64,000 bases of DNA, from assembly GCF_950295315.1 (NCBI RefSeq), contig NC_080179.1, positions 65,065,126-65,129,125 on the forward strand. Reading direction: 5' to 3'. The notes beneath the pieces were generated by a model, which was not told where the DNA came from, searched no databases, and saw only the letters and a program-made list of their open reading frames with translations. Shown one piece after another: positions 1 through 10,539 of the stretch. This DNA is from Erinaceus europaeus. Taxonomy: Eukaryota > Chordata > Mammalia > Eulipotyphla > Erinaceidae. The position numbers and the translations under genes are program-made. How positions within the stretch are numbered: position 1 is the stretch's first letter; each line of letters opens with the position of its first letter.

Positions 1-315
1 ATTTTTCAACAATTATCCATATTGTCAGTAAAATTCAGTGGTATTAATAATCTAATTTTAGACATTTAGGTAGTGAAATTGAGAAGCATAGTGACTACCA
101 AGCTCCTAGAGCAATTTATTTGGTGATTCAACAAGAAAAATTTCAGTGCCAGGCAATACTCACTTGAATTCTTTTAATTTAGCATTGACGTGCAATGTAC
201 TTATATGGTCACTATCCTAGATGTTTGTATCTGCCAATATTATCAACTGGAGTAAAAGATGCTGGTGACACTCTACTACAGATAACTGGATAAGGCCTTG
301 AAACTTGCCACTTGA
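1..315. other. Unique AT-rich DNA, no feature recognised
   Basis: No open frame of note, no recognisable repeat and no RNA signature is visible. The stretch ends where a type II SINE begins. Confidence 0.5.
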
Positions 316-492
316 GGGGCTGTGGTGGACCCTGTAGCATGCTCAGTTACCATACATAAGGATGGGGTTCAAGCCTCCTACCCCCACCTGCAGCGGGGAA
401 GTCTCACAAACAATGAAGCTGTGCTTAAGATGTTCTTCTTACTCCCTCTCTACTTGTCCTTCTCTCTCAATTTTTGTAGTAAAGAAAAATAA
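316..492 (+). mobile_element. Type II tRNA-derived SINE, diverged
   Basis: The head (GGGGCTGTGGTGGACCC), a B-box-like GGTTCAAGCC, the block CACCTGCAG, a CT-rich body and an A-rich tail follow in the normal order. Many substitutions suggest an old copy. No clear target duplication was seen. Confidence 0.75.
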
Positions 493-996
493 GCGTTAAT
501 TAATTAATGTTTTTTCACTGTTCATGCTACAGCCTCCTCAATAACTTGCTATTTGCTCAATCACTTAATCTGTTAGTGTATTTAAATAATACAAGAGAAA
601 ACATATATGTACCCATGTACATGGCATATCTTATTCTCTTTATTCTTTCGTGTAAGTTTTGATTTCCAACCACCATAATTTCCTCTTATCTACATGACAT
701 TTTAATAGAGCTCATTGGGTGGGTGTTCTGATGTGACATTCTCTCAGGTTCTGCATGTCTGAAAAATTTTCTTTTAGTTTTGGGAAATATATTTGCCAGC
801 TACAGAATCTTAATTAACAATCTTTGCTTTACAATAGTGTAAAACTCTGATTCCACTATCTTCTCACTTGTTTTGTTACAAATAAGATAATGCCTACTTT
901 ATCTGTGGCCTTTATATGAAAATAACTTTAAGATTTTATATTTATCATTTCAGGAATGGCTGATAATATTATAATATGAATTTATTTTTCAGATAA
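493..996. other. Unique AT-rich DNA
   Basis: No coding, RNA or repeat signature was recognised between the SINE and the microsatellite at 997. Confidence 0.4.
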
Positions 997-1014
997 CCTC
1001 TCTCTCTCTCTATC

Positions 1015-1047
<33 letters not shown>

Positions 1048-1059
1048 ATATATATATAT
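997..1059 (+). repeat. Compound microsatellite (TC)n-(TCTA)n-(TA)n
   Basis: A TC run grades into about ten TCTA/TATC units and then a TA run. This is read directly from the sequence and is likely polymorphic in length. Confidence 0.95.
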
Positions 1060-1958
1060 TTGAAATGTTTCAATGGAATCTCAACTCCTCTCTTCAGTTC
1101 ACCAATTTCTATCGTTCTGTCTGTTTCCCCATCTTGTGCAATGACCAAGAAACTGTTCAGGTAGTAAACCACCCGCCCCCACCGCCCTGTGTTATTGTTA
1201 TCTCTCAAGGATCTATCTCTGCACTTCATTATTTAATATATGGTATCTGGAATACATATTGCTTCATTTATTTTGCTTTTACTTGTGTTGTTGTTGTTAA
1301 GTGGTGGTACAGGTGGGAGGGTCAAATTATCACTCCTAGGAATTTGCATGCAAGAACTTATTAAATTCATATGATAACTCTGATCTAAGTATCACTGTTA
1401 ATATCTAGTGATATAAAATTATTATTAGTGAAATTATTACTTCACAGTAGTTCTGGTTATATTCTTTTTTGAAAAGAAAAATGTGAATTGGTTTCTAGCA
1501 CATTATCCAATCTTTGATGTATATATCTACCAAAAATCATATATATTTTGGATTTAGTGTAAAACTCCATTGACCTCCAGTATCCACTCTGTTGGTTAAA
1601 TATTTGAAAGAATAACATCCTTTCCAAGACATTTTGAAAAGACAAGATGATTTACTAGGCAGGTGAATCACTGGATGTAGAATGGTTGTTACAGTTATTA
1701 AAAGACATTTTTGATTATAGTTTCCATTATAATAGGAACATTTTTGTATGTTTTTATTTTCATCACATGTAGGGAATTGTAGTTGTATGATAATAAATGT
1801 ACGAGACTATTGTTCTGATTCCTCATACACATTAGCATCTACCCTTTCTTTACTTTTAATATTTTAAAATTTATTTCAAAAATAATTTTAATTAATTTTA
1901 AATAATATTTATTATCATGAAACGAAAACAAGTATAAGACTTTTAAAATATACTATGT
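1060..1958. other. Unique AT-rich DNA
   Basis: Only short open frames occur (for example 1065-1364, 99 codons). They have no recognisable domain and include low-complexity Pro/Val stretches, so I do not call a gene. A small (TTG)n run lies near 1287. Confidence 0.4.
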
Positions 1959-2095
1959 GGGCTAGAAGATAGGGTACATGCCTTCCACACATGTACCTGG
2001 GGTTGAACCTCTGTACTACATGGGAGAACCAAGGTATCAGGGGAAGTTACATAAATGAAGTTGTGATATATATATCAACCTAGGAGTTGTGGAAT
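1959..2095 (+). mobile_element. Diverged tRNA-like SINE (type III/IV)
   Basis: A GGGCTAGAAGATAGGG head and GGGGTTGAACC (B-box-like) are spaced as in tRNA-derived SINEs. The tail is not well preserved, so the boundaries are approximate. Confidence 0.4.
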
Positions 2096-2214
2096 TGCAA
2101 ATAAGATCTTAGTGGAACTGAAAAACAAAAGTACCACTATATAAAGTCTAATCTCAGATGATTCCATAGTCAGTAAATATGAACTTTATTTTGTCATCAG
2201 TAGATCTTCACCAT

Positions 2215-2335
2215 GTCAGACCAGATTACTTCAAATGGATAGAGTAGCAAAGACATCACAAGAGGTGAGGTTCAAATCTGAGGCAAGCACATGGCAAAGC
2301 AGGCACACTATCCAGGTGAGCTATTTTGATGACTC
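2215..2335 (-). mobile_element. Old antisense SINE fragment
   Basis: The order GAGGTTCAAATC, then GGCAAGCACATGGCAAAGC, then CTATCCAGGTGAGCTA resembles the reverse complement of the tRNA-like head of the local SINEs. It is heavily diverged. Confidence 0.35.
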
Positions 2336-2453
2336 TGACTCTGAACTCTAAAATAAAATTATCTATTAAACTTTACAATATTCTAATATCCATAAAAAAC
2401 CAAAGTGAAGAAACAGAAAAACAGCAACAAAAATGTTTAAAAGTATACCAGTT

Positions 2454-2642
2454 AGGGTCAGTTGATGGTGCCCCTAGTTGAGCATATATGTTACAATTCT
2501 TGAACTTGGGTTCAAGCTCCCAGTGTCAATGAAGCAATTATGCAGGTGTATCTTTTTCTCCTTCCCTCTATATCTCCCCTCATATATTCTCAATTTCTCT
2601 GTCTCTATTCAACAAATAATAAATTATTATTACTATTTTTTA
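2454..2642 (+). mobile_element. Type II SINE
   Basis: The head reads AGGGTCAGTTGATGGTGCCC. GGGTTCAAGCTCC serves as B box, followed by CT-rich sequence and a TCTCTATTCAACAAATAATAAA tail region (split by substitutions). The central CACCTGCAGGGG block is eroded. Confidence 0.7.
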
Positions 2643-3330
2643 AACCTGTTAATAGTTGAGAATTTGGGGGGGGGCAGAAGTGGATTTCTCCTCCAATAAA
2701 ACCTCTAGGATGTATGTATAAATCTCAGATGTAACATATCTCAAAAGATAACAATAATGTTAAAAATTTAGCAGAAAAAAACCTGCAATGTTGAAAATGT
2801 TAAACAAAAATTTAAGACAACTGCCTGCCAATTTTTCTGTGATGTGAATCACAATAATAAAAATATCTGTTAAAAGCTGAAATATTAAGACTACATATGA
2901 ATTTATAAGTAAAGCATACACAGAAAGCTATTTATGATTCTGGAAGGACTTTTCACTTCAGTTAAAATTGCACCCAAATGAAACTACACTTAGAAGTTAA
3001 ATGATAAGCAGATACAATATTGTCTGCTTATATTTGAAATTCAACTGAGAATATCAAGCTGTGATGCTCAAAACAATGACAAAATCACAGTGATATGGAA
3101 GCAAAGATTATAAGAACAAAATTATTATGATATGATTTCTATAACTGTTGACTTTTATGTACAAAATGGTACACCAAAGTTGGGTGGGGTAATCATATTA
3201 ATGTACTTGCCTGCAACTTCCAAAGATGCATTACTCAAGTCAGAAAAATCAAATTATTTACTACAATGCTTAATTCTAGTGAAATTAGAGGTAAAAAACA
3301 CCTTCCTGAATCTTTCATCACCAAAGTAAA
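2643..3330. other. Unique AT-rich DNA before L1-A
   Basis: A nine-base G run sits near 2665. Short frames such as 3132-3329 have no recognisable domain. Nothing else was recognised. Confidence 0.4.
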
Positions 3331-4063
3331 AGGCTAATGGACTTCTGGAGGCAGGTTTACAAAGTAGCAGCAGCTGCATTTCTCTTCTCTCCCCAGTCAA
3401 CTAAGATAACAAAGAAGATCACTTGAGAACACAACAAGACTCAGAATACTTTGAGAATCCACCAAGTCATGGGTGAGTGCAAACACATGTGGCTTGTGGA
3501 CAGAGAGGGGCCTAAGGAGAGATTCCTGCTGCTGAAAGCCCATATCAACTCAGAAGCGACTGGTAACAGTCTGACAGTGTACCAGTTGAGGCATTACGTC
3601 CAGTCTGAGTTTTCAACAAATAAACTGATGACTGGAGGAGAAGATCACCTATATCTCACCAAATGCAACTGTGATTCTCCATTGCTACTATCCCTTGGAG
3701 GATGGAGCAGCAGCTGGAAGGCCCTGTGCTGACATTGGAGGCAGATCGGGACACTCTGGAGAAGACATACACTCCCACTGGTCTGGTAATGGAGTTGTAT
3801 AGTGGCAGCCTTTCCACATTGTTCTCCTAATGAATTCAGAAACACATTGAATAACTGCCTCAGAACCCACAGAGTGCAAATAAATAGGATTTGTTTAGAA
3901 ACTCTTGGACCTAGGAATACTGCCCAGCTTGGCTCTGGCTGCCCTCAAAGAAGCTGAATTGGGCTTGAGACTTTGGACCCTCGGGACATGGGAGTTTCTT
4001 TGCATAACCACTGTGTTATCTCCCCCAGCCTGTTTTATTTCTAGGTTAAGAGTGAGTAATTAA

Positions 4064-4086
4064 GCAAAAAAAAAAAAAAAAAAAAA
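4064..4086 (+). repeat. Poly(A) run within the L1-A 5' UTR
   Basis: About twenty consecutive A residues interrupt sequence that is continuous in the related copy near 32970. This is likely replication slippage or the residue of a small insertion. Confidence 0.7.
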
Positions 4087-4447
4087 TTACTTATACTTAA
4101 AAAGCCCACAGGCTCCCATAGCTTACTGGGAAGATAAAGAGCAAAAGAGGGGTTAACAGCCACTATGCTTCAACTCAAGGACTGAGACAGCACTGAAAAA
4201 ACTGTTGATTTCCAACAGTGAACTAAATAGATTACTTAGACACAAGTCAATTCAGGCAGGTGTGATTAGTGGGTTGAACAGTACTGATAGAGGGACCTCA
4301 TAACACACCACATACAATGTTTAACAAAGAAGAAATGGTGGAGAAATGAACCAGGGCAGAAACCCAGATATCCCCCCACCCCACCAAAGGTAGAAGCACA
4401 TAAGAATGAGGACAAGATCCAAACACTAATTGACGCATTAATCACAG

Positions 4448-4515
4448 GAATGAGGAAAGAGTTTGAAAGTAATATCATCAGGAGTGAGGAAAGAGTTTGA
4501 AAGTAATATCATCAG
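4448..4515 (+). repeat. 34-bp tandem duplication inside L1-A ORF1
   Basis: Two adjacent 34-bp units differ at one base; each contains GAGGAAAGAGTTTG and ends AATATCATCAG. A third partial unit (AAATGAGG) follows. The related L1 copy at 33.37 kb has a single unit, so the duplication is private to this copy. Confidence 0.9.
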
Positions 4516-4830
4516 AAATGAGGAAAAAGCAAATGAGACTTTGAAAGAAAATACTGTCTTTATGTAACTAGAGAGCTGAAAGCTGAAATAGTTGGGATGA
4601 ACAAGCTAATATCATATCAGAACAGGATAACACTATTGCTGAGCTACAGAAAATAGTAGAGGGGAGAGAGAATAGAATAGAATAAGTGAGGCAGAAAACA
4701 GAATTAGCAATATCAAGAATGAATTAGAGAAAACTAGAAAGAAGTAAGAGATCTCAAAAAGAGATTAAGAGATGCTGAAAACAACAACAGAGCCATAAGG
4801 GATGACTTCAAAAGAAGTAAGTAATATATG

Positions 4831-5063
4831 AGGGGCCAGGCAGTGGTGCACCTAGTTAAGCACACACACTACAGTGTGCAAGGTCCTGGGTTCAAGCCCC
4901 TGGTCCCCACCTGCAGGGGAAAAGCTTTATGAGTGGTGAAGCAGAGCTTCAGGTGTCTCTCTGTCTCTCTCCATCTCTCACTCTCCTCCCCCTCAATTTC
5001 TCTCTGTCTCTATCCAGTAATAAATAAAGCTTTAAAAAAAGAAAGAAAGAAAGAAAGAAAAAA
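4831..5063 (+). mobile_element. Type II SINE inserted in L1-A
   Basis: This is a well-preserved copy: GGGGCCAGGCAGTGGTGC head, GGGTTCAAGCCCC B box, CACCTGCAGGGG, CT-rich body and an A/GAAA tail. An imperfect repeat of the flanking AAGAA..TAATATA appears on both sides, consistent with target duplication. It inserted after L1-A was already in place. Confidence 0.9.
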
Positions 5064-5624
5064 GAATTAATATACGAATTATTGGCTTGCCAGAGCAAGA
5101 AAGAGAGGGAGGGGAAGAAAGCATTCTACAGCACATAATATCTGAGAATTTCTCCAGTCTAGACAACATAAAAGACATAAAGGTTCAAGAATCTTAGAGA
5201 GTTCCAAACAAAATTAACCCAGACTTAAAAACACCAAGACACATTATACTTAGATGAAAAGGAATAAAGATAGGGAAAGGATCTTGCATGTAGCAAGAGA
5301 AAAAATAGAGTCATCTACAGAGGAAAACCCATAATATTAGCTGCAAATTTCACCACACAAACACTAAAGGCCAGAAGAGAGTGGCAAGGTATATATCAAG
5401 CTCTCAATGAGAAAGGCTTTCAACCAAGACTACTGTATCCTGCTAAACTGTCATTCAGACTAGATGGAGGCATAAAAACCTTCTCAGACAAGCAACAGTT
5501 GAAAGAATCAACTATCACCAAATTTGCCCTAAAAGAAGTTCTGAAAGTTCTCTTATAAACAATTATAGCATCACAAACATGCCATATATCAGGACACTCT
5601 AAAATTTTAGAATAATGACATTAA

Positions 5625-6130
5625 AATATCTTCATTCTATAATATCAATAAATGTCAGTGGCCTTAATTCACTTATCTAAAGGCATAGTAGAAAGATGGT
5701 TCAGAAAACACAACCCAACCATATGTTGTCTGCAGGGATCCCACCTAACTCAACAAAACACAAACTCAAAGTGAAAGGTTGTTAAACTACCATACAAGCC
5801 AACAGGCCACAAAAAGGGTAGGAACAGCTATTCTCAATTTGACATGACAGACCTTAAAATAAATAAAATTTAAAAAGATAGGGCCGTATATTACTTAATG
5901 CTCAGAGGATCAGTCAATCAAGAGAACTTAACAATTATTAACATCTATAAACCCAATAAGAGGCCATTTAAATACATCAAACATCTACTGAAAGGGCTAC
6001 AGATATATATTAACAGCAACACAGGAACAGTAGAGGATTTCAACACCTCTTCCAAGTTAAACCAGAAACTATAAAATACTTAGGGGAAACTATTGGCAGA
6101 GCTCTTTTCCATCTAAATTTTAAAGGCATC
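5625..6130 (+). pseudogene. L1-A ORF2 remnants with internal deletion
   Basis: Sequence near 5635-5770 corresponds to the endonuclease start, where codons for an N-V-S-G-L-N-S-like motif are visible. After about 6055 the text matches the ORF2 C-terminal region seen again at 34.18-34.27 kb. The reverse-transcriptase segment is therefore missing. Several stops are present. Confidence 0.65.
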
Positions 6131-6149
6131 TTCATTGAAACAAACCCAA

Positions 6150-6151
<2 letters not shown>

Positions 6152-6201
<50 letters not shown>
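6152..6201 (+). repeat. (AT)n microsatellite in L1-A
   Basis: An uninterrupted AT dinucleotide run of 50 bases. It separates ORF2 C-terminal sequence from 3' UTR sequence, so it replaced or deleted the part between. Confidence 0.97.
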
Positions 6202-6203
<2 letters not shown>

Positions 6204-6342
6204 AACAATAAACACAAAACAGAACTTGAACTGGGTCTAGTCTATTGCACCAAAGTAAAGGACTCTGGGGGACAGGGGAGGGTTCAGGTCCTGGCAGAGG
6301 AGGACCTAAAGGGGGGTTGAATTGTTATGTCGAAAACTGAGA
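6204..6342 (+). mobile_element. L1 3' UTR segment
   Basis: GAACTTGAACTGGGTCTAG through AAACTGAGAAATAT parallels the L1-B 3' UTR at about 35.14-35.28 kb. It lacks the final AATAAA end because a SINE fragment follows. Confidence 0.75.
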
Positions 6343-6408
6343 AATATGAACAGGGGTAGATGACATAATGGTTATACAGAGAAACTTTTATTCCTGATGC
6401 TCAAAGTG
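6343..6408 (+). mobile_element. Type III SINE fragment between two L1 3' ends
   Basis: GGGGTAGATGACATAATGGTTA and the following CTGATGCTCAAAGTGTCAG match the head of the type III SINE at 48.85 kb. It is truncated before the tail. Confidence 0.6.
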
Positions 6409-6419
6409 TCAGATTCATG

Positions 6420-6765
6420 GTGAATTCACCTTATTTACCCTATTTTGGATGGAGCTTGAAGATATCATGTTAAGTGAGGTAAGTCAGAAAGAAAAGGATG
6501 AATATGGGTTGATCTCACTCATAGAAGTTGAAAAACAATTTGAGAAGGGAAAACTTAAGGAGAACTTGGACTAGAGTTGGTGCATTATGCCAAAGCAAAA
6601 CACTCTGGGGTGGGGGTAAGGTTTAGGTCCTGAAACATAAAGGCAGAGGAAGACCTAGTGGGGGTTGTAATGTTATGTGGAAATGTTATCCATGTATCAC
6701 TTGTATCTTACTGTTGACTGTAAACCATTAACCCCCCAATAAAGAAATTAAAAACAAACAAAGGC
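6420..6765 (+). mobile_element. Second, 5'-truncated L1 3' end
   Basis: It begins in the last part of ORF2 (TTGGATGGAGCTTGAAG) and repeats 3' UTR sequence already present upstream. It ends with CCCCCAATAAAG followed by A-rich sequence, which carries the polyadenylation signal. It is a separate L1 insertion or a duplication. Confidence 0.75.
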
Positions 6766-7330
6766 TATACTTGGGACTACTAGTAATTTCTTCTACACAA
6801 GTAGGTAAAGGTTGATTTTCCTCTAGAAATCTAGATAAATCAATGAAGGAAGAAATGAAAGTAAAAATGGAGAGGGACAAAGAAAGATTATTACAGAGAG
6901 ACAAATAAGTTTAGTGGTATTGAATCTCTGGTTTCTGTTTCTGAGGTTCTTGGAGTCCTCTATGATTTCTCAGATTTTCCCTCAAATCAATGAGTTAGCT
7001 GCCCTAGCATCCTACTATAAGCCACTATTAAATTTAACCTGGTCTGGTGTGAATTAACTTTCTGTTACTTAAAATGAATTACTTAAAAAAAAAAGAATTT
7101 TGGATCAAGAAAAAACACTATACAAACGGATCCTTTGGTGACTCACCAACATAAAAATTTCAATGGGAAAGAGTTCAATAGTAAAATGTGCATGGAATTA
7201 CACCATGTACCAAGTCTATTCTGAATGTCTAGATTATAACTTACTTATTTTAGTTCACATGTCCCATTAAAATTGAAACATTTAGTGAAATAGAGCTACT
7301 AGAGAAACAGTGATCTAAAAATATCCTAAA
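6766..7330. other. Unique AT-rich DNA
   Basis: No repeat or coding signature was recognised between the L1 end and the next SINE. Confidence 0.4.
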
Positions 7331-7445
7331 AAGAAAGAGTAGACCTTTCATGCCTTGAGGCACCAAAGATCTCATGTTTAATCCCTAGCACCACCATAAA
7401 CCAGAGTTGACAACAAAAAGAAGAGAGAGAGAGAGAGAGAAGACT
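7331..7445 (+). mobile_element. Type III SINE
   Basis: CATGCCTTGAGGCACCAAAG, GTTTAATCCCTAGCACCACC and CATAAACCAGAG are in family order. The tail is a GA microsatellite at 7423-7442. Confidence 0.7.
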
Positions 7446-7684
7446 AAAAGCAGCCTACCATACCAATATAGTCTTTTGCAACAGTTAGGACCAATATAAT
7501 CTTATTTGTAAAGATAATGAACTTGTTATTCTCCACTTACTCAGAATAATTCTAAATAACTAATAACCCATAGCAGTCCATTTATATGGTCATGAGAATT
7601 ACACACTTTTCAAAATTAATTTTATTTAATCATTAAAACTCCAACTACTGTACTTTCCAGAACTTACTTCTTTCTTCTTGAATT

Positions 7685-7805
7685 TTTTTCTTTTTTTTTT
7701 CCTTTCTATTATCAAAGTAATGCTCAATTTAGGTTTATGACGTTGGAGATTGAACCTGGGACCCAGCAACCTCAGACATGAATACATTATGATCTCTCCA
7801 GCCCA
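7685..7805 (-). mobile_element. Type III-like SINE, antisense
   Basis: A poly(T) start, then GAGATTGAACCTGGGACC (reverse B box), then CTCAGACATGAATACATTATG and TCTCTCCAGCCC read as the reverse complement of the type III SINE. Confidence 0.7.
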
Positions 7806-8254
7806 AATTGAAACTACTGTACTCATAACTATTAGACCTATTCATACTTCTGCTTATGTGGGCTGATGCCAGAACTTCTCTCCAAATCTCAACATGATTG
7901 GGATCTAAGCTGATGTCTGTTTGCTTTGGAGTTGTTGGACATAATGTTATTTCTAGCACTCCTCAGGTAGGAAAATAAATTTGTGAGGAGAGAATATTCC
8001 TTCTACCCACCATCATAATTCTTAGTATCATGACAATATAAAATGATCAGAAATTGTACTACATATTAACTTCCCCCACTACACTCAGTCTCTGAAGTGG
8101 ATGTATATAGAGGAAAAGCATGGTTGAGAGGTCTGAAACCAAATGATACTTTAAGAAAAACCATGACAACAATCCCTTCATTTACTTTACAATAGTAAAA
8201 TGTGACATACACATTTATAATTATGAGATCACAATTTAATATAATATATGCAAC
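7806..8254. other. Unique DNA
   Basis: Nothing recognisable was found. The open frames here end within about 75 codons and have no domain. Confidence 0.35.
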
Positions 8255-8421
8255 TTATTTTAAACTTTATTTATTATAAGAAAGAAATAATGAGGTGAAA
8301 TAGGGAGAGAACAAAACACTGTTCAGTTCTGGAATATGATGATATCAGGTATTGAACCTGGGACTTCTGAGCCTCAGGCAAGAAAGTCTTTTGCATAACC
8401 ATTGTGCTGTCTTCTGGTCCA
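8255..8421 (-). mobile_element. Type III SINE, antisense
   Basis: AACACTGTTCAGTTCTGG, ATTGAACCTGGGACTTC, GAGCCTCAGGCAAGAAAG and TTTGCATAACCATTGTGCT are the reverse complement of the type III consensus seen at 48.85 kb. Confidence 0.85.
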
Positions 8422-8972
8422 CTGGGATTTCTTTTCTTATTCTAAATAGTACTTGATTGTAATTTAAATCTGATTTGAAAATAGTATTGTGATCCTCAAA
8501 AAAATCTCTCCAATTATAGAATACAGGTTTCAGAAAACTTAGATTCAATTTAAATTGAACCAAAGTGGTATCTGGATCTACTACCAAACTTTTTTTTTTT
8601 TCTTGTATGTGTATGTGTGTGCTGAACACTAAGACCCCTGTCCAAAAGACCAATGTTCTGTTTTTCTGCAATTTAAATGGTGGATGAAAAAGTTAGCTTG
8701 AAAAGCAAATGTGGGGCCATCTAGAGGTCCTAAATCCAAGAACAGACAATGTGGTCATATAACAAAGAAGTAATGATAAAAGAATGACTATTATATATAT
8801 TTTTTTTTCTTACATGCACACACACACACATAAATAATTCTTTTTCTTCCCTCATCTTCATGATTAGCAAAAGCAACAGGTTCTGCATCAGAGTTAGAAG
8901 AAACCACAATTTGCATTTAAAAAGAAGAAAACTGTATGTCCCTGGCCTTGGAGATTTGGCGCATAGCTGAGA
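8422..8972. other. Unique DNA with short CA/TA tracts
   Basis: Small T-rich and CA runs occur near 8590 and 8815. No gene or repeat family was recognised. Confidence 0.35.
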
Positions 8973-9422
8973 ACTTGTTTTAGCAAGAGGAATTCCACTG
9001 AAAAAGAGCATGGGACGGGATACGGAGCTCTGGTAGTGGGAACTGTGTGGAGTTGTACCCCTTAGCTGAGAAGCTGCAGTTTAATCTTTATTCACGAGCG
9101 GGCAAATCACCACACCATGTGCTTCTCCATCTTTCTCCTCCCGCCAGCTTCTGCGGCGGACTCTGGAAGTCCATAGGGGTTCTTTTGGGGCGGGGAAAAG
9201 GGGGCGTGCGAAACTATCAGGGCTAAACCACAATCTCCCAGAGGTGGGGGGAAGGAGACCAAACCAACATGAAACATACCAACATTATCCTATGGTTTTT
9301 GTCAGTAGACTTGTTTTCGCAAGAGGAATACCACTTAAAAAGAGCATGGGGTGGGATACGGAGCTCTGGTGGTGGGAACTGTGTGGAGTTGCACCCCTCT
9401 TATCCTATGGTTTTTGTCAGTA
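8973..9422 (+). repeat. Direct duplication of flank plus R element, first copy interrupted
   Basis: A unit starting ACTTGTTTT.GCAAGAGGAAT, passing AAAAAGAGCATGGG, GGATACGGAGCTCTGGT and GGGAACTGTGTGGAGTTG and ending TTTTTGTCAGTA occurs at 8973-9066 plus 9285-9307 and again at 9309-9422. The first copy is split by an LTR-like insertion. The unit contains both host flank and R sequence, so it arose by genomic duplication after R insertion. Confidence 0.85.
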
Positions 9423-9447
9423 TTTCCTTTTTATAAATAAAACTTTT
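9012..9447 (+). mobile_element. Family R retroposon, 3' end (duplicated)
   Basis: GGGATACGGAGCTCTGGT, GGGAACTGTGTGGAGTTG and TTATCCTATGG are the 3'-terminal block B of family R, ending in TTTTTATAAATAAAAC and A residues. AAAAAGAGCATG flanks the start (near 9000) and the end (near 9454), fitting a LINE-type target duplication. Confidence 0.8.
9067..9284 (-). mobile_element. Possible short solo LTR, antisense
   Basis: A 218-bp block splits the R sequence between CCCCTTAGC and TTATCCTATGG. It begins TGAGAAGC and ends CCAACA on the plus strand, so on the minus strand it starts TGTTGG and ends CA. The minus strand holds a GAATAAAG polyadenylation signal near the end and a CpG/GC-rich middle, unlike the AT-rich surroundings. 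Flanking TTAGC/TTATC would be a near-perfect 5-bp duplication. TG...CA ends, the signal position and the flank suggest an ERV-type LTR. It is short for an LTR, so it could be deleted or something else. Confidence 0.5.
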
Positions 9448-9795
9448 TAAAAAAAGAGCATGAAAACACTGCTCAAATCTTATACATGCATACACACACA
9501 CATAGATATGTTTTAATGAAAATAGTTGAATAAGACAGTGCCAATAAAATTGTGTAACTGTTTACAAATAGAACCAGAGTAATAATACAGAAACTTTTGA
9601 AATAGTATTATATACAGGTGGTATTTCATCCAACGTCAAAAATAGTCATGCAATACTAGTTGGTTTTCCCCTATACTATAAAGCATTTTCTAAGCAATTC
9701 CTATCATTAGTCCACATTTTTTTCATATTTTTCAGACTTGAGTGTGGGAATGCATTATATTTTAAGTTCAGATGTTATCATTTATAAATATTACT
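9448..9795. other. Unique AT-rich DNA
   Basis: A short CA run lies near 9491. Nothing else was recognised. Confidence 0.35.
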
Positions 9796-9810
9796 CATGC
9801 CAAAATTTTA

Positions 9811-10033
9811 TATTTTATTTTTAAATGTTTTTATTTTATATCTAACTTGAGTAGAGACAGAGAGGGACTTAGAGGGAGAGGAAAGGTAGGTAGAAAGAGA
9901 GAGACTCCTGTAGCACTGTTTCTCACTGCTCATGAAGCATGCCACCCATGAAGGTGGGAACCAGGGGCTTGAACTCAAGTCTTTGTTCATGGTCATATGT
10001 GCACAGAGATAGGTATGCCACTTCTCAGACTCC
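9811..10033 (-). mobile_element. Type II SINE, antisense, with target duplication
   Basis: T-rich start, AGAGACAGAGAGGGAC, CTCACTGCTCATGAAGC and GGGCTTGAACTCAAGTC occur in reverse-complement order. CATGCCAAAATTTTA (9796-9810) is repeated nearly exactly at 10034-10049. Confidence 0.85.
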
Positions 10034-10319
10034 CATGCCAAATTTTTAACAGTTTAGTACAAATTAAACCTTTTTAAAAAAATATACTAAGTATGCAGAA
10101 GTTGAGTTTTAAATTCAGGTATATATGGGATGTACACTTAAGCATAATTTTCTTCTATGTATTTAGCATAACATTTGCAAATGCTATAGTCATAAGTGAT
10201 TATTCATATATCAGAGTGTTTTTTTAATAATTTATCTTTATGGAAAATAAAATGTTCAGCCATTTTCCACACATGAGTATTATTACCGTCTAGAATGAAG
10301 TTATTTTATTTATATATCT

Positions 10320-10497
10320 CCTCTGTTTTCTTTTACTTATTTTTGGATAGAGACAGAAGAATTGAGAGGAAAGGAGGAGACGGAGAGGGAGAGGAAGTGA
10401 AACATCTGCAGATTTGCTTTACTGCTTCTGAAGCTTCCCTTCTTTAGTGGGGGTATGGGGCTGAAGGTGGGCAACCACTAGCCCCCTGAAGTTGGGT
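10320..10497 (-). mobile_element. Type II SINE, antisense, truncated
   Basis: TTTTTGGATAGAGACAGAAG, ACATCTGCAG and TGCTTTACTGCTTCTGAAGC match the body. The tRNA-like head is absent, so the copy is 5'-truncated. Confidence 0.75.
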
Positions 10498-10539
10498 TTC
10501 TACTATATAATTCTGAAAAAGATTATCATATTCTGTAGG

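Larger units (their letters stand above)
4346..5565 (+). pseudogene. L1-A ORF1 pseudogene (RNA-binding chaperone)
   Basis: The ATG at 4346 starts MNQ as expected from the paralogous copy, but a stop follows at about codon 16. The body is rich in Glu, Lys and Ala as in the ORF1 coiled coil. The 3' part (about 5340-5560) encodes the typical ORF1 end, in which a run like FALKEVLK precedes the stop. ORF1p is known to trimerise and coat L1 RNA. Here a 34-bp tandem duplication (4448-4515) and a SINE disrupt it further. Confidence 0.75.
3331..6130 (+). mobile_element. L1 LINE (L1-A): 5' UTR, ORF1 and ORF2 remnants
   Basis: Three L1 5' regions in this window share a 5' UTR; the copies starting near 3331 and 23671 both have GTCAACTA about 70 bases in and a shared GAGTRCAAACACATGTG block. 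L1-A continues into an ORF1 with a coiled-coil-like segment and a C-terminal part that corresponds to the end of mammalian L1 ORF1. It then holds the start of the ORF2 endonuclease region and jumps to ORF2 C-terminal sequence near 6055. A type II SINE interrupts ORF1 at 4831-5063. All frames are broken, so it is a dead element. Confidence 0.85.

Noticed and set aside
4448..4515. Short direct repeats as a CRISPR-like array
   Set aside because: There are only two adjacent units with no spacers, inside an L1 ORF1 of a mammalian genome.
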